NCBI RefSeq assembly: GCF_000341085.1
Contig: NZ_ANBA01000004.1
Coordinates: 1-64,000, forward strand
DNA: 64,000 nucleotides
Direction: 5' to 3'
DNA from: Nocardiopsis ganjiahuensis DSM 45031
GTDB taxonomy: Bacteria > Actinomycetota > Actinomycetes > Streptosporangiales > Streptosporangiaceae
Shown here: positions 16,328-29,839 of the stretch, piece by piece
Layout: each line of letters begins with the position of its first letter
How positions within the stretch are numbered: the first letter of the stretch is position 1
Position numbers and translations under genes: made by a program
Notes under the pieces: generated by a model
Database searches by the model: none
Seen by the model: the letters and a program-made list of their open reading frames with translations, nothing else
Told to the model about the DNA's origin: nothing

Positions 16328-18616
16328 TCACTCCTCGTCGTCCTTCTCGGCCTCTTCGACCTCGACCTCGTCCTCGCCGTGCATGGGCATCTCGAACCAG
16401 ACCGCCTTGCCGTCCGGTGTGGGGCGCGAACCCCAGCGGCTGGCCAGCTGCTCGACCAGGTACAGGCCGCGGCCGCCCTCGTCGTCGGCGGCGGCGCTGC
16501 GGATGCGGGGCAGGCGCAGGTCGTGGTCGAAGACCTCCACCCACACGGCGTTGGCGCCGCGGCGCAAGCGGAGCAGGAACTCCTTCTCACCGGGGTCGTC
16601 GGTGGACTCGTCCTCCTCGGCGACCGCCTCCAGCAGGTCGCTCCAGTCCTCGTCGAACTCGTCGGCGCCGCCCGAGTCGAGCGGTGTCTCCGAGTCCAGG
16701 ACGCCGCTGCCGGTGAACTCTCGGTGCACCGGGTGCGGGGTGGCGTGGATGACCACGTTGGTGACGATCTCCGAGACCAGCAGGCAGGCGAGTTCGGCCT
16801 GGTCGCGGTCGACCCCCCACTCCTTGAAGGTGTCGGCCGCCAGGTGGCGGGCGGCACCCACGGTGGAGGCCTCCGAGGGGAACCAGCCCTCGCGCAGCGC
16901 CAGCTCCTCGGAGTGGGTGCGCACGACCAGCAGCGCGGTGTCGTCGTCCAGCTCGCCGGGCACGCTGTGCACGGCGGCCTCGGCGATCTGTTCCACGTCC
17001 TTGTCGGCGACCTCGGAGACCCGTTCGGTCAGCCGCTCCAGGGCGCGCTCGGGGTCGGCCAGGCCGCCGACCGGACGCCGGTCCACCAGGCCGTCGGTGT
17101 ACATGACCAGGGTGGCGCCGAGGGGCAGGCGCAGGTGGGCCTGGTGGTAGACGATGTCCTCGCCGGAACCGCCCTTGGCGCGGACGCCCAGCATGCGGTC
17201 GGTGACCTCCAGGTCGAGGGCCTCGACCGACTCCGAGGTGATGAGCAGCGGGGAGGCGTGCCCGGCGTTGGCGTAGGACAGCTCCCGGGACCAGGCGTCG
17301 TAGACCATGTAGAGGCAGCTGACGCTGGGGATCCAGACGCCGCCCTTGCCGTCGGGGGTGCCGAGCTGGCGCACCCACTCGTCGAGTTCGCGCAGGATGT
17401 CCGCGGGTTCCCGGTCGGCCTGGGCGAAGGCGCGCAGCGCGGCGCGCAGCTGGCCCATGACGGCGGCGGCGTGCGGGCCGCGGCCCTCGACGTCACCGAT
17501 GACCAGCCCGACCCGTCCGGCGGAGAGCGGGATGGCGTCGTAGAAGTCGCCGCCGACCTGGGTCTGGACGCCGTGCCCGTGTGCCTGGAGCGGCCCGGCG
17601 GGCAGGTAGCGGTGGGCCATGGTCAGCCCGTCCAGGGGCGGGAAACCGCTGGGCAGCAAGCTGTTCTGGAAGGCGAGCGCGGTGCTGCGCTCCTCCTCGA
17701 ACAGGCGGGCGTTGTCGATGGCCAGGGCGACCCGGGAGGCGATGGCGCCGACCAGGTCCCGGTCGAAGCCGCCGTAGCTGCTCTTCTGCCGCGGTGAGAG
17801 GCCGGACAGGGCCAGGGTGAGTACACCGAGGACCTCCCCGCGGGCCCGCAGCGGGGCGGCGATGGCCGAGGTGACGCCGACCTGGCGGGAGACCCGGTCG
17901 GAGCGGTCGTTGGGTGAGTTCTCGAAGAGGTAGTCGCTGCTGACGACCGTCTCCAGCCGGCGCAGTGCCTGGGTGATGAAGTGGCGTTCGGGGTAGCGGA
18001 CCTCGTCACCGACGTCGAACCAGGTGTTCTGCGGCGGGCTCCAGCCCTCGGCGTGCACGGAGACCTGTCTGACCAGCAGGTCGTGGTCGTAGAGGTCGAT
18101 GAAGCAGTGGTCGGCGAACTGCGGCACCAGGATCCCGGCCACGCCCTTGACGGTGGAGTCGAACTCCAGCGAGCTGGCCAGGCGGCTGCCGATGCGTTCG
18201 AGCAGGCCGTACTGCTCCTCGACCCGGCCGCTGCGCAGTGCCTCGCGGGCGATCAGGGTGATGCCGTCGATCTCGCCGGTGTCGTCGCGCATGGGCACGG
18301 CCTGGGCGCGCACGTGGATCCAGGTGGAATCGCCCTTGAGCACGGCGAACGTACCCTCCCACGGCTCACCGCGCAGGACGCGGCGGGCCAGCTGGGAGGC
18401 GTGTTCGCGGTCGGACTCGTGGATGCCGATGTCCAGCAGGGACAGGCCGACGTAGTCGCGCCCGCCGACGAACCCGAAGAGCTCGCGGGCGTACGGGTTC
18501 CAGTAGCGAAGGAGGCTGAACCGGTCGATGACGACGATGGCGATCTGGGCCTGGTCGACGACCTCGGCCGTGGCGAGCGCGTCGCTCTCCCGGAAGGGCT
18601 CACCCCACCGTGTCAT
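16328..18616 (-). CDS. PAS-GAF-SpoIIE phosphatase with HATPase (anti-sigma-type) domain
   Basis: Cytoplasmic sensor phosphatase of 762 aa. Domain order: PAS (about 20-130, with NPYARELFGF), GAF (about 140-300), SpoIIE/PP2C phosphatase (about 330-545; metal acids in QVGGDFYDAI, DVEGRGPHAAAVMG, MYTDGLVDRR and ELDDDTALLVV) and a C-terminal RsbW-like HATPase (about 560-750; N-box SEIVTNVVIHA, G-box GRGLYLVEQLA). In such hybrids the phosphatase reactivates an anti-anti-sigma factor and the kinase-like domain may bind a sigma factor. An acidic insertion (EFDEDWSDLLEAVAEEDEST) splits the HATPase domain between the N- and G-boxes. No partner STAS or sigma gene is adjacent. Confidence 0.9.
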   Translation of the reverse strand: MTRWGEPFRESDALATAEVVDQAQIAIVVIDRFSLLRYWNPYARELFGFVGGRDYVGLSLLDIGIHESDREHASQLARRVLRGEPWEGTFAVLKGDSTWIHVRAQAVPMRDDTGEIDGITLIAREALRSGRVEEQYGLLERIGSRLASSLEFDSTVKGVAGILVPQFADHCFIDLYDHDLLVRQVSVHAEGWSPPQNTWFDVGDEVRYPERHFITQALRRLETVVSSDYLFENSPNDRSDRVSRQVGVTSAIAAPLRARGEVLGVLTLALSGLSPRQKSSYGGFDRDLVGAIASRVALAIDNARLFEEERSTALAFQNSLLPSGFPPLDGLTMAHRYLPAGPLQAHGHGVQTQVGGDFYDAIPLSAGRVGLVIGDVEGRGPHAAAVMGQLRAALRAFAQADREPADILRELDEWVRQLGTPDGKGGVWIPSVSCLYMVYDAWSRELSYANAGHASPLLITSESVEALDLEVTDRMLGVRAKGGSGEDIVYHQAHLRLPLGATLVMYTDGLVDRRPVGGLADPERALERLTERVSEVADKDVEQIAEAAVHSVPGELDDDTALLVVRTHSEELALREGWFPSEASTVGAARHLAADTFKEWGVDRDQAELACLLVSEIVTNVVIHATPHPVHREFTGSGVLDSETPLDSGGADEFDEDWSDLLEAVAEEDESTDDPGEKEFLLRLRRGANAVWVEVFDHDLRLPRIRSAAADDEGGRGLYLVEQLASRWGSRPTPDGKAVWFEMPMHGEDEVEVEEAEKDDEE

Positions 18617-18768
18617 CTAGCCGCCACCTCGCCGTCATGAGCTGCACACATGCCCGCTCCGGGTACCCCGAACGACCGCACCTTGGGGCGAGCGTAGCAA
18701 CACCGTCAACGTTCCCGCAGCGCAATGAGACAATCCCGATGAGCAACCAATCAACGTGTACGGACGCG

Positions 18769-19467
18769 TCACGGCTTGGCGACGAAGATGTGCCCGGCGA
18801 CGTCGGCGGGGAGTTCGGTGTTCCCGTCCTCGCCGATGACGCGTACTCCGTCGTCCGAAGCCCGAAGTACAACTTCCTGTCCCGGTTGTACCCCGGATTT
18901 GCGCAAGGTGAGCATGATGTCCGCGTCCGGCTGAAGCTGTTCGCTGATGCGGCGCACGGTGACGGTGGTCTCCGTGTTGGAGGCGGCGTCGATCATCGGG
19001 ACGATGGAGTCGTCGGTGAACGGCTCGGGGGAGTAACCCTCCAGGCCGAGCTCCTCGAGGCCGGGGATCGGGTTGCCGTGCGGGCACACCGACGGGGCGT
19101 TGAGCAGCGTCACCAGACGCTCCTCCACCGCCTCCGAGATGACGTGCTCCCAGCGGCAGGCCTCGATGTGGACGTCCTCCCACGGCAGCCCGATGACGTC
19201 GACGAGCAGGCGCTCGGCGAGCCGGTGCTTGCGCATGACGTGAGTGGCCAGCCTGCGCCCCTCAGCGGTCATCACGAGGTGTCGGTCGTTCTCGACCCTC
19301 AGCAGGCCGTCACGCTCCATGCGGGCGACGGTCTGGCTCACCGTCGGTCCACTCTGGTGCAGGCGCTCGGCGATCCGGGCCCGAAGCGGGACGATGCCCT
19401 CCTCTTCGAGCTCGAAGACCGTACGGAGGTACATCTCCGTGGTGTCGATCAGCCCGTGTGCGGTCAA
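18769..19467 (-). CDS. ideR: DtxR/IdeR-type metal-dependent repressor
   Basis: Iron-dependent (possibly Mn) transcription regulator of 232 aa, closely matching DtxR/IdeR. The N-terminus LIDTTEMYLRTVFELEEEG is nearly identical to DtxR. With a +2 offset all ligands are kept: M12, C104, E107, H108 for the primary site and H81, E85, H100 for the ancillary site. The recognition helix region is SGPTVSQTVARMERDGL. A C-terminal SH3-like domain (PGQEVVLRASDDGVRVIG) completes the DtxR layout. The start is TTG 19467, preceded by GGAGGGGAG; an upstream reading adds unrelated residues. It is monocistronic. No canonical 19-bp iron box is visible nearby. Confidence 0.92.
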   Translation of the reverse strand: MTAHGLIDTTEMYLRTVFELEEEGIVPLRARIAERLHQSGPTVSQTVARMERDGLLRVENDRHLVMTAEGRRLATHVMRKHRLAERLLVDVIGLPWEDVHIEACRWEHVISEAVEERLVTLLNAPSVCPHGNPIPGLEELGLEGYSPEPFTDDSIVPMIDAASNTETTVTVRRISEQLQPDADIMLTLRKSGVQPGQEVVLRASDDGVRVIGEDGNTELPADVAGHIFVAKP

Positions 19468-19845
19468 GACTCCCCTCCCAAGGCTCTGCGCCCGACGCGC
19501 GGTCACGTGCGGGCACGGCAGGTCTCTCACAACACAGGCCGGGACCACGTGATTCCCTGGGGCCGAGTGGGGACCGGGGCGTCCGCAGGACCGCGGGAGC
19601 GACCACCGATACGTCAAGCATATCGTGGCGCACCGACCGTGGATTTCGGCACTGTCTCACGATGTGGACACAAGCGGCCCGTGCACGCCGGGACGGTCAA
19701 GGGTCCGAGGTCACAGGCCTACAGGCTGGCTGGTTGAAACATGAAGTATCCGAAAGACCCTTGCGGAAAACTCTCGGAGACCCCGACACCTCCCGGACGC
19801 ACGTACGACGCGACCAACACCACCCCTGATCAGGAGCGCGGATTC
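19468..19845. other. Divergent intergenic region between the metal repressor and a hypothetical gene
   Basis: About 380 bases with no supported gene. It must hold the start signals of both divergent genes, but I can assign no clear -10/-35 pair. An in-frame extension of the rightward gene to 19741 lacks a ribosome site. Confidence 0.45.
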
Positions 19846-20379
19846 ATGGGACCATCCGTTGACGAGGTTTTGGACTGGCTCTCCCAGCAGACCGTGGAGG
19901 GCCTCCTCGTGCCCGGATACGTCAACCGCGACGAGCACCCCGCGACACACCTGCGCAACCGCTGGGTGTACCTGTCCACCGCGGCCGGCCCCTACCTGTG
20001 CGCCCACCAGCCGCTCGATGACGTGGTGGTGCGGTTGTCGGTGGTCGACTCCGTGTCCGACGCCGAACGCGACGTCACCGAGTTCCTCGACGAGGGTGAG
20101 GAGTTCACCCTCGTGCACCTGACCGACCTGTACTTCCCCGCGCTCGAGAGCGCGGGTCCGCTCACCGGGGCCCGCTACTACCTCGACCCGCGTTCCGACC
20201 CCGGGAAGGGCACGGTGGCCGCCCTCGAACTCTCCCTCGGCGCCTACACCACCCTGTTCCTCGACCCCCTGACGTGGGGCGGTCTGGAGCTGGGCCGCCG
20301 AGGCGACTTCGAGCGCTGGTACGCGAACAGGTTCTCCGTCCACCAGCGTCACCTGCGCGAGGTCCGCTGGGCTCCCTAG
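19846..20379 (+). CDS. Hypothetical actinobacterial protein
   Basis: Cytoplasmic acidic protein of 177 aa that I do not recognise. It begins MGPSVDEVLDWLSQQTVEG and has an alternating strand/helix pattern. The C-terminal half (LELSLGAYTTLFLDPLTWGG, then FERWYANRFSVHQRHLREV) looks like a globular domain with several Trp/Tyr residues. ATG 19846 is preferred because GGAG lies about ten bases upstream. It converges on pdxH, and a shared hairpin separates the two. No signal peptide or membrane segment. Confidence 0.7.
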   Translation: MGPSVDEVLDWLSQQTVEGLLVPGYVNRDEHPATHLRNRWVYLSTAAGPYLCAHQPLDDVVVRLSVVDSVSDAERDVTEFLDEGEEFTLVHLTDLYFPALESAGPLTGARYYLDPRSDPGKGTVAALELSLGAYTTLFLDPLTWGGLELGRRGDFERWYANRFSVHQRHLREVRWAP

Positions 20380-20398
20380 GAGTTCCGGCCGCGCCGCC

Positions 20399-20425
20399 GG
20401 GAGTGCCCGGACCCCGGGTACTCCC
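20399..20425. terminator. Bidirectional terminator between convergent genes
   Basis: GGGAGTGCCCGG (20399-20410) pairs with CCGGGTACTCCC (20414-20425), with one G-T wobble and a 3-nt loop, midway between stops at 20379 and 20443. Confidence 0.65.
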
Positions 20426-20442
20426 GGGCTCCCCGGAGGCGT

Positions 20443-21093
20443 TCAGGGGGCGAGGCGCTCGATCTCCCACTCGCCCTCGCTCCACAGGTAGCGGAACCGG
20501 TCGTGCATGCGGTCCTCGCCGCCCTGCCAGAACTCCACCTCCCGGGGGATCAGCCGGAAACCGCCCCAGTAGGCGGGCCTGGGGATGGGCTCGTCCGCCC
20601 GCCACACCGAGTCGAACTCGTGGAAGAGGCGGTCCAGCTCGGTCCGGTCGGACACCGGCTGGGACTGGCGCTCGCTCGCCCACGCGCCCAGTTGGGAACC
20701 GCGCGGACGGGAGGCGAAGTAGCGGTCGTTCTCCTCGTCGCTGAGCCGTTCCACGTACCCCGCGATCAGGACCTGGCGGCGGATCGCGTGCCAGGGGAAC
20801 ACCACGCAGGCGCGGCGGTCGGCCTCCAGGGCCTGTCCCTTGCGCGAGGTGTAGTTGGTGAAGAAGCGCAGGCCGGAGCGGTCGTAGCCCTTCATCAGCA
20901 CCGTGCGCGAACGGGGCATGCCGGAGGGCTCCACCGACGACAGCACCATGGCGTTGGGCTCGGCGAGGCCGGAGTCGTAGGCCTCGCCGAACCACAGGTG
21001 GAACTGCGTCATCGGATGCTCGTCCAGAGCGGAGCGGCGCAGAGGTTCACCCATGTACGGTTTCCGCAGATCGGCTGGGTTCTGGTGGTCCAC
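20443..21093 (-). CDS. pdxH: Pyridoxamine 5'-phosphate oxidase
   Basis: FMN-dependent oxidase of 216 aa that makes pyridoxal 5'-phosphate from PNP or PMP, the last step of de novo and salvage vitamin B6 synthesis. Diagnostic blocks: EPNAMVLSSV, SRTVLMKGYD, FFTNYTSRKGQ, SRPRGSQLGAWASERQSQPV, and EFWQGGEDRMHDRFRY near the C-terminus (PLP/FMN site signature). GTG 21093 gives MDHQNPADLRKPYMGEPLRR, matching the 'R..Y...L' N-terminal pattern of the family. The gene follows the large receptor-like gene (stop 21106) by 12 bp and may be read from the same transcript. Confidence 0.95.
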   Translation of the reverse strand: MDHQNPADLRKPYMGEPLRRSALDEHPMTQFHLWFGEAYDSGLAEPNAMVLSSVEPSGMPRSRTVLMKGYDRSGLRFFTNYTSRKGQALEADRRACVVFPWHAIRRQVLIAGYVERLSDEENDRYFASRPRGSQLGAWASERQSQPVSDRTELDRLFHEFDSVWRADEPIPRPAYWGGFRLIPREVEFWQGGEDRMHDRFRYLWSEGEWEIERLAP

Positions 21094-21105
21094 AGGGGCA
21101 TACTC

Positions 21106-26161
<5,056 letters not shown>

Positions 26162-26179
26162 GAGGACCCGCGAACTCGC

Positions 26180-26215
26180 AGGGGTCGGTCCGCGCGCAGG
26201 CGCTGACCGACCCCT
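26180..26215. terminator. Hairpin terminator after serC
   Basis: AGGGGTCGGTC (26180-26190) pairs perfectly with GACCGACCCCT (26205-26215). It lies between serC and the convergent island gene at 26232. Confidence 0.65.
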
Positions 26216-26231
26216 CACCGGTTCCAAGGGA

Positions 26232-26873
26232 TTACCGTCCCAGGTCCGGCCCCTTCGGCTGAGGCCTCTGAAGTCCTTGCGCCCCTCTTCCCTGGCTCTG
26301 GGACGGCTGGGGGTCGGACTGCTGCCCGGCGGACGGCCGGGGAGGACCGGCCTGGGCCCGGTTGAGCAGAGATGAGGTGGTCGGCGCCGCCGAAGCGGTC
26401 TTCCCTTCCGTTCCGGCCTTGCCGGTCTCGGTCCCCGTGCCGTCCTTGGCCTCGGCCTCCGCACCCTGAGCCTGTGCCCGGGACCGCTCCGCCGAGGCCG
26501 ACTGCCCCTCCTGCCCCGCACCGGCCTTCTCGAACTCGACCGCGCCGGACTTACGGCTCTCCATCCGCAGCGAACCGTCCGCGCCCGCGTGAATGACGTG
26601 TCCGCGGGTGCCGGCCCTCAGGCCACCTTCCTGGGTCTCCTTTGTATAGTCCGACCGCGGCGGATACATTCGCCCGTCGAATTCCAACCCGGGGTCAGGG
26701 TTCTTCGGCACACCGCTGAAGTCGTCCTCGACCCCGTTCATGGTGTCGCTGACCTGCTTCATGGCATCCTGTGCGTTTTCCGCGGGAGGAAGTTCACGAA
26801 GCCGATCATAGAAGATCGAGATGCGTTCACGAATAGATTTCTTGTCCGACACCTCTTGAGGCTCATCCGCCAT
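26232..26873 (-). CDS. Unknown island protein with disordered basic tail
   Basis: Protein of 213 aa that I do not recognise. Residues 1-105 look folded (KKSIRERISIFYDRLRELPP, DAMKQVSDTMNGVEDDFSG, LEFDGRMYPPRSDYTKE, GTRGHVIHAGADGSLRME). Residues 106-213 are low-complexity and rich in Ala, Gly, Gln, Ser and Pro. The last part starts with APTTSSLLNRAQAG and runs 45 residues to a basic end. Similar Ser/Thr-LL-plus-tail endings occur in the proteins at 28642-29823 and 42266-43897, which suggests a shared export or docking signal. It lies 39 bp downstream of the small gene at 26913, forming a two-gene unit. No signal peptide or membrane helix. The first half of the DNA is more A+T-rich than the neighbouring serC. 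Confidence 0.65.
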   Translation of the reverse strand: MADEPQEVSDKKSIRERISIFYDRLRELPPAENAQDAMKQVSDTMNGVEDDFSGVPKNPDPGLEFDGRMYPPRSDYTKETQEGGLRAGTRGHVIHAGADGSLRMESRKSGAVEFEKAGAGQEGQSASAERSRAQAQGAEAEAKDGTGTETGKAGTEGKTASAAPTTSSLLNRAQAGPPRPSAGQQSDPQPSQSQGRGAQGLQRPQPKGPDLGR

Positions 26874-26912
26874 GGCAACACCCGCTGGCGGCGAACACCG
26901 AGAAGGCCCTCA

Positions 26913-27185
26913 TCAGGCACTCCCTCGCAGACGCCCGGTCACGGTGGCCAGCGCCTCATCAAGGGAACCGGCGACATTCCGAAAACCAACGAAGGCTTCG
27001 TCCTGATTCGGGTTCACGTCGAAGCCCCACTCACCTTCCGACTCGGATCCCTGGATCACGGCAAAATCATTACCGAACCAAAGATCGACCGTGACCGCTC
27101 CCGAAGGAAATACCTCCAGCCTGAACCGAGCACCTTCAGGCATACGCTCGGAAATCCACTGCTCCAGGGCGGCTTCGTCAACCAT
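26913..27185 (-). CDS. Small acidic protein, possible adaptor or immunity partner
   Basis: Protein of 90 aa with no family that I recognise. It begins MVDEAALEQWISERMPEGAR and has an alternating strand pattern (FRLEVFPSGAVTVDLWFG, FAVIQGSESEGEWGFDV) followed by a C-terminal helix (SLDEALATVTGRLRG). Net charge is strongly negative. AGAGGA lies six bases before ATG 27185; the longer in-frame reading upstream is unrelated. It precedes the tail-bearing gene at 26232-26873 in the same unit, as 29840-30439 precedes 28642-29823. Size, charge and position fit a chaperone or immunity protein, but that is inference only. Confidence 0.6.
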   Translation of the reverse strand: MVDEAALEQWISERMPEGARFRLEVFPSGAVTVDLWFGNDFAVIQGSESEGEWGFDVNPNQDEAFVGFRNVAGSLDEALATVTGRLRGSA

Positions 27186-27591
27186 CGACTTCCTCTTTTC
27201 CCAACGACTTCCGAATGAGCCTGGATAAACCGTACCCGAGAGAGGGTCTCTCCAGCCACCCTGAACATTGGACAACCGAACCGGCGCGAAGCCCTCACCG
27301 AACATGAATGTGCCGAGCGCGCACTCAGGAATATGGCTGCCTCGGGTTACGCAACAGACCGATCCGCATGGCCTACCTCGAGACCGGCAGTCCTGCGTAT
27401 CCTCTGACCCATCCATGATGTCCCGACACCGCCACCGCACCGGTCCGGCCTCCTCCGCCACGCTCCCCGCCGGAGCGTCCCAGGTCGGTGAAGCCACACC
27501 GCCGCCTCGTGGAGAATGGAAGCCGACCCGCCGCGTGTGGGTCGGCCTCCTCCTCCTACTTCCGCTCATCGCTTTTCAGGACGGTCCCACT
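27186..27591. other. Intergenic region, A+T-richer
   Basis: About 400 bases between the small acidic gene (leftward) and the phosphodiesterase gene (rightward). It must hold both promoters, but none is clear. An in-frame reading (from 27268 or 27418) extends the rightward gene across a chance hydrophobic stretch at 27535-27580; it lacks a ribosome site and I do not accept it. Confidence 0.4.
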
Positions 27592-28599
27592 GTGCGCAGG
27601 AACAAGAAGACTGAAGTCCCCATCAAGATCATTTCCCACCGCGGGGCTTCCGGTCACCGGCCCGAACACACCCTGGCCTCGTACGAACTGGGCGCCCGCC
27701 ACGGCGGGGACTTCATCGAGATGGACCTGGTCGCCACCAGCGACGGGCACCTGATCTGCCGCCACGAGCAGGAGATCGGCGGGACCACGGACGTGGCCGA
27801 CCGCCCCGAGTTCGCGGACCGGCGCACCACGCGGACCATCGACGGCCGCGAGGCCGAGGGGTTCTTCGCGCAGGACTTCACCCTCGCCGAGATCAAGACC
27901 CTGCGCGCCCGGGAGCGCATGGCCGAGGTGCGTCCGGACAACGCGGTGATGGACGGGACCTACGAGATCCCGACCCTGCAGGAGGTCATCGAACTGGCCC
28001 TGTCCCTCACCCAGCAGCTGGGCCGCCCGATCGGGATCTACCCGGAGACCAAGCACCCGGCCTACCACGTGGAGCAGGGCCTGGACCTGGAGCCGCCGCT
28101 GATCGCCGCGCTGCGCGAGGCCGAGCTGGTCGGCGAGGAGCCGAAGGTCCCCGTGTTCCTCCAGTCCTTCGAGGCCGAGAGCCTGCGCAAGCTCGCCGAG
28201 ACCGGGCTGCCCCTCGTGTACCTGATGGGCACCGAGGAGCACTGGCTGCACTACACGACTCCGGACGGCCTGGCCGAGGTGGCGACGTTCGCGCACGCGA
28301 TCGGCCCGCACAAGAGCCTGGTCATCCCCACCGACGAGGACGGCTCCCTGGGCGAGCCCACCGACCTGGTCGAGAAGGCTCACGAGGCCGGGCTGGCCGT
28401 GCACCCCTACACGTTCCGCAGCGAGAACCACTTCCTGCCGACCGACCTGCGCTCGGACGGCGACCCCAAGGACTACGGGGGCTTCGCCGCGGAGTACGAG
28501 GCCTTCTTCGAGGCCGGCGTGGACGGCGTGTTCTCCGACTTCTCCAGGCACGCCTTCCTGTGCCGCGAGCACTTTCTGGACCCGCAGCCCGAGAAGTAG
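27592..28599 (+). CDS. glpQ: Glycerophosphodiester phosphodiesterase
   Basis: GDPD/GlpQ-type enzyme of 335 aa, hydrolysing glycerophosphodiesters to glycerol-3-phosphate and an alcohol. The TIM-barrel motifs are clear: IISHRGASGHRPEHTLASYE (catalytic His), DFIEMDLVATSDGHLICRHE (metal Glu/Asp and second His), GIYPETKHPAYH, and the terminal FFEAGVDGVFSDFSRHA. The GTG start is set by AGGA about ten bases upstream. A hydrophobic stretch further upstream in the same frame (WVGLLLLLPLIAF) could be a signal anchor if a GTG at 27535 is used, so secretion is undecided. The final 60 bp before FSRHA recur at 46664-46723, bracketing the island core. Confidence 0.88.
   Translation: MRRNKKTEVPIKIISHRGASGHRPEHTLASYELGARHGGDFIEMDLVATSDGHLICRHEQEIGGTTDVADRPEFADRRTTRTIDGREAEGFFAQDFTLAEIKTLRARERMAEVRPDNAVMDGTYEIPTLQEVIELALSLTQQLGRPIGIYPETKHPAYHVEQGLDLEPPLIAALREAELVGEEPKVPVFLQSFEAESLRKLAETGLPLVYLMGTEEHWLHYTTPDGLAEVATFAHAIGPHKSLVIPTDEDGSLGEPTDLVEKAHEAGLAVHPYTFRSENHFLPTDLRSDGDPKDYGGFAAEYEAFFEAGVDGVFSDFSRHAFLCREHFLDPQPEK
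28489..28548 (+). repeat. Left copy of a 60-bp direct repeat (glpQ 3' end)
   Basis: This stretch near the end of glpQ matches 46664-46723 in the same orientation at 55 of 60 positions. Four of the five differences fall at third or conservative codon positions, so both copies derive from coding sequence. The repeats bracket the secretion-like gene cluster. Confidence 0.7.
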
Positions 28600-28608
28600 C
28601 ACCCCGTT

Positions 28609-28634
28609 CCCGGACCCGCGGACACGGGTCCGGG
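28609..28634. terminator. Hairpin terminator after glpQ
   Basis: CCCGGACCCG (28609-28618) pairs perfectly with CGGGTCCGGG (28625-28634) around a 6-nt loop, between convergent stops at 28599 and 28642. Confidence 0.65.
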
Positions 28635-28641
28635 GACTTGC

Positions 28642-29823
28642 TCAATCGCCGCGCCCGTGCCCCTTGCCCGGGCCGTCCTGACGTGGACTCCTCGGCTGTG
28701 CCGGCCTGGCCTTGGACGCAGCGCCCCTCACCGCAGGCCCAGCGTGCTCATGGGCCTTGGTGACGTCAGGACCCACGGAGGCCGATCTGGTCCCCGCCCC
28801 AGCCGAACGCGCCGCTGTGGGAGCGCCTCGACTGCCCCGGTGCAGGAGGTGGCTGGTGGTGGGCGAAGTGGACGTTGCAGGCGTGGGATCCGCAACCGCA
28901 GGAACAGTCCTGGTCGCCGTTGGGGGACCCGAAGGCCCCACAGTCGCCGCCACACCCGTACCGGGCCCTTTCAGGTCCTTGTAGGAGTCACCGCTCCGCA
29001 ACAGCTCCGATGCCCGGTCCCGTTCGTCCTGCAATCCCGGCGGTAGCTTGATGCCGTCGAGCTTGTGCGCGAGAGCATGCGGAGGCGGGGTGCTCGGAGG
29101 AAGCCCTTCCCGTGCCAACACATCCGCGGACGGGCCCTTCTCGTCGTAGTAGTCCATCGACACCTGCGCACGAACCTGGTCATGCGCCAGGAACCGGTCC
29201 ACACTGCCTGGAAGATGCGCGTGCTCAGGAAAATCGGTCACGAACTTGATGTTCTCGGCCCCGACGTCCGGATGCTTCACCAGAGCAGGGAGTTCATTCT
29301 TCCCAAGAATGGATTCCGGATGCACGTCAGGAACAAATACTTGGACCTCCCCGCGCGCAGCCTCGACAAAAGACTCGGAGAGGTCGGCCCATGCCGCGTC
29401 CCGCCCCTGCTCCACAACCGACGGGGAGACATCATAAAATTCTTCCAAATGTTCGATAATAGGCTCATCAAACAGCCTGTACGAGTCAAGTTTTTCACCG
29501 ACTGGAGTTTCGGAGAGCACTTGATAGTTTCGAGTCTTGGCGCACGCTTTTGCTTGGAAGTGACTCTCAACGGGAGCTGTCGAGGAGTCCGGGGAAGATT
29601 GAAACGACCAAAAAGCAAAGCTCTTGTGGTCGACCCTGTCCACTGGATTATTAGAGGTGTAGTCACTCAGGTACCCGAGTACATCTGGCTTCCCCCCTGA
29701 GATATAGCCGGAACTCCTGCAGTCGTCAATAAGCCTTCTCGCACTGCGCTCAACATCGCCAGGCGAAAGGTATTTGTAGTCCTCTTGAATCTTCCAGGAT
29801 TCCACCCACTCCGCGGGCGTCAT
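28642..29823 (-). CDS. Unknown island protein, candidate secretion substrate
   Basis: Protein of 393 aa, family not recognised. Residues 1-275 look globular: MTPAEWVESWKIQEDYKYLS, GDVERSARRLIDDCRSSGY, FDEPIIEHLEEFYDVSPSV, and ALVKHPDVGAENIKFVTDFP near the middle. After about residue 290 the chain is low-complexity (Pro, Ala, Gly, Ser, Arg). It carries SPTTSHLLHRGSRGAP followed by a basic 68-residue tail like those at 26232 and 42266. No signal peptide. The 5' half is A+T-rich for this genome. ATG 29823 follows AGAGG by seven bases; a GTG at 29847 is an alternative. It lies 16 bp after the gene at 29840-30439. A secreted toxin or effector is possible, but no catalytic motif is clear. Confidence 0.65.
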   Translation of the reverse strand: MTPAEWVESWKIQEDYKYLSPGDVERSARRLIDDCRSSGYISGGKPDVLGYLSDYTSNNPVDRVDHKSFAFWSFQSSPDSSTAPVESHFQAKACAKTRNYQVLSETPVGEKLDSYRLFDEPIIEHLEEFYDVSPSVVEQGRDAAWADLSESFVEAARGEVQVFVPDVHPESILGKNELPALVKHPDVGAENIKFVTDFPEHAHLPGSVDRFLAHDQVRAQVSMDYYDEKGPSADVLAREGLPPSTPPPHALAHKLDGIKLPPGLQDERDRASELLRSGDSYKDLKGPGTGVAATVGPSGPPTATRTVPAVADPTPATSTSPTTSHLLHRGSRGAPTAARSAGAGTRSASVGPDVTKAHEHAGPAVRGAASKARPAQPRSPRQDGPGKGHGRGD

Positions 29824-29839
29824 CCCCTTTCCTCTGGGA

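Noticed and set aside
27271-27282. AACCGAA half-site as a third copy of the fatty-acid operator
   Set aside because: No TTCGGTT partner at the right distance; it is followed by CCGGCGC.
27268-27591. N-terminal extension of the glycerophosphodiesterase with a hydrophobic helix
   Set aside because: No ribosome site, poor residue composition before the helix, and a good AGGA site supports GTG 27592; a signal-anchor start at 27535 remains a minor possibility.
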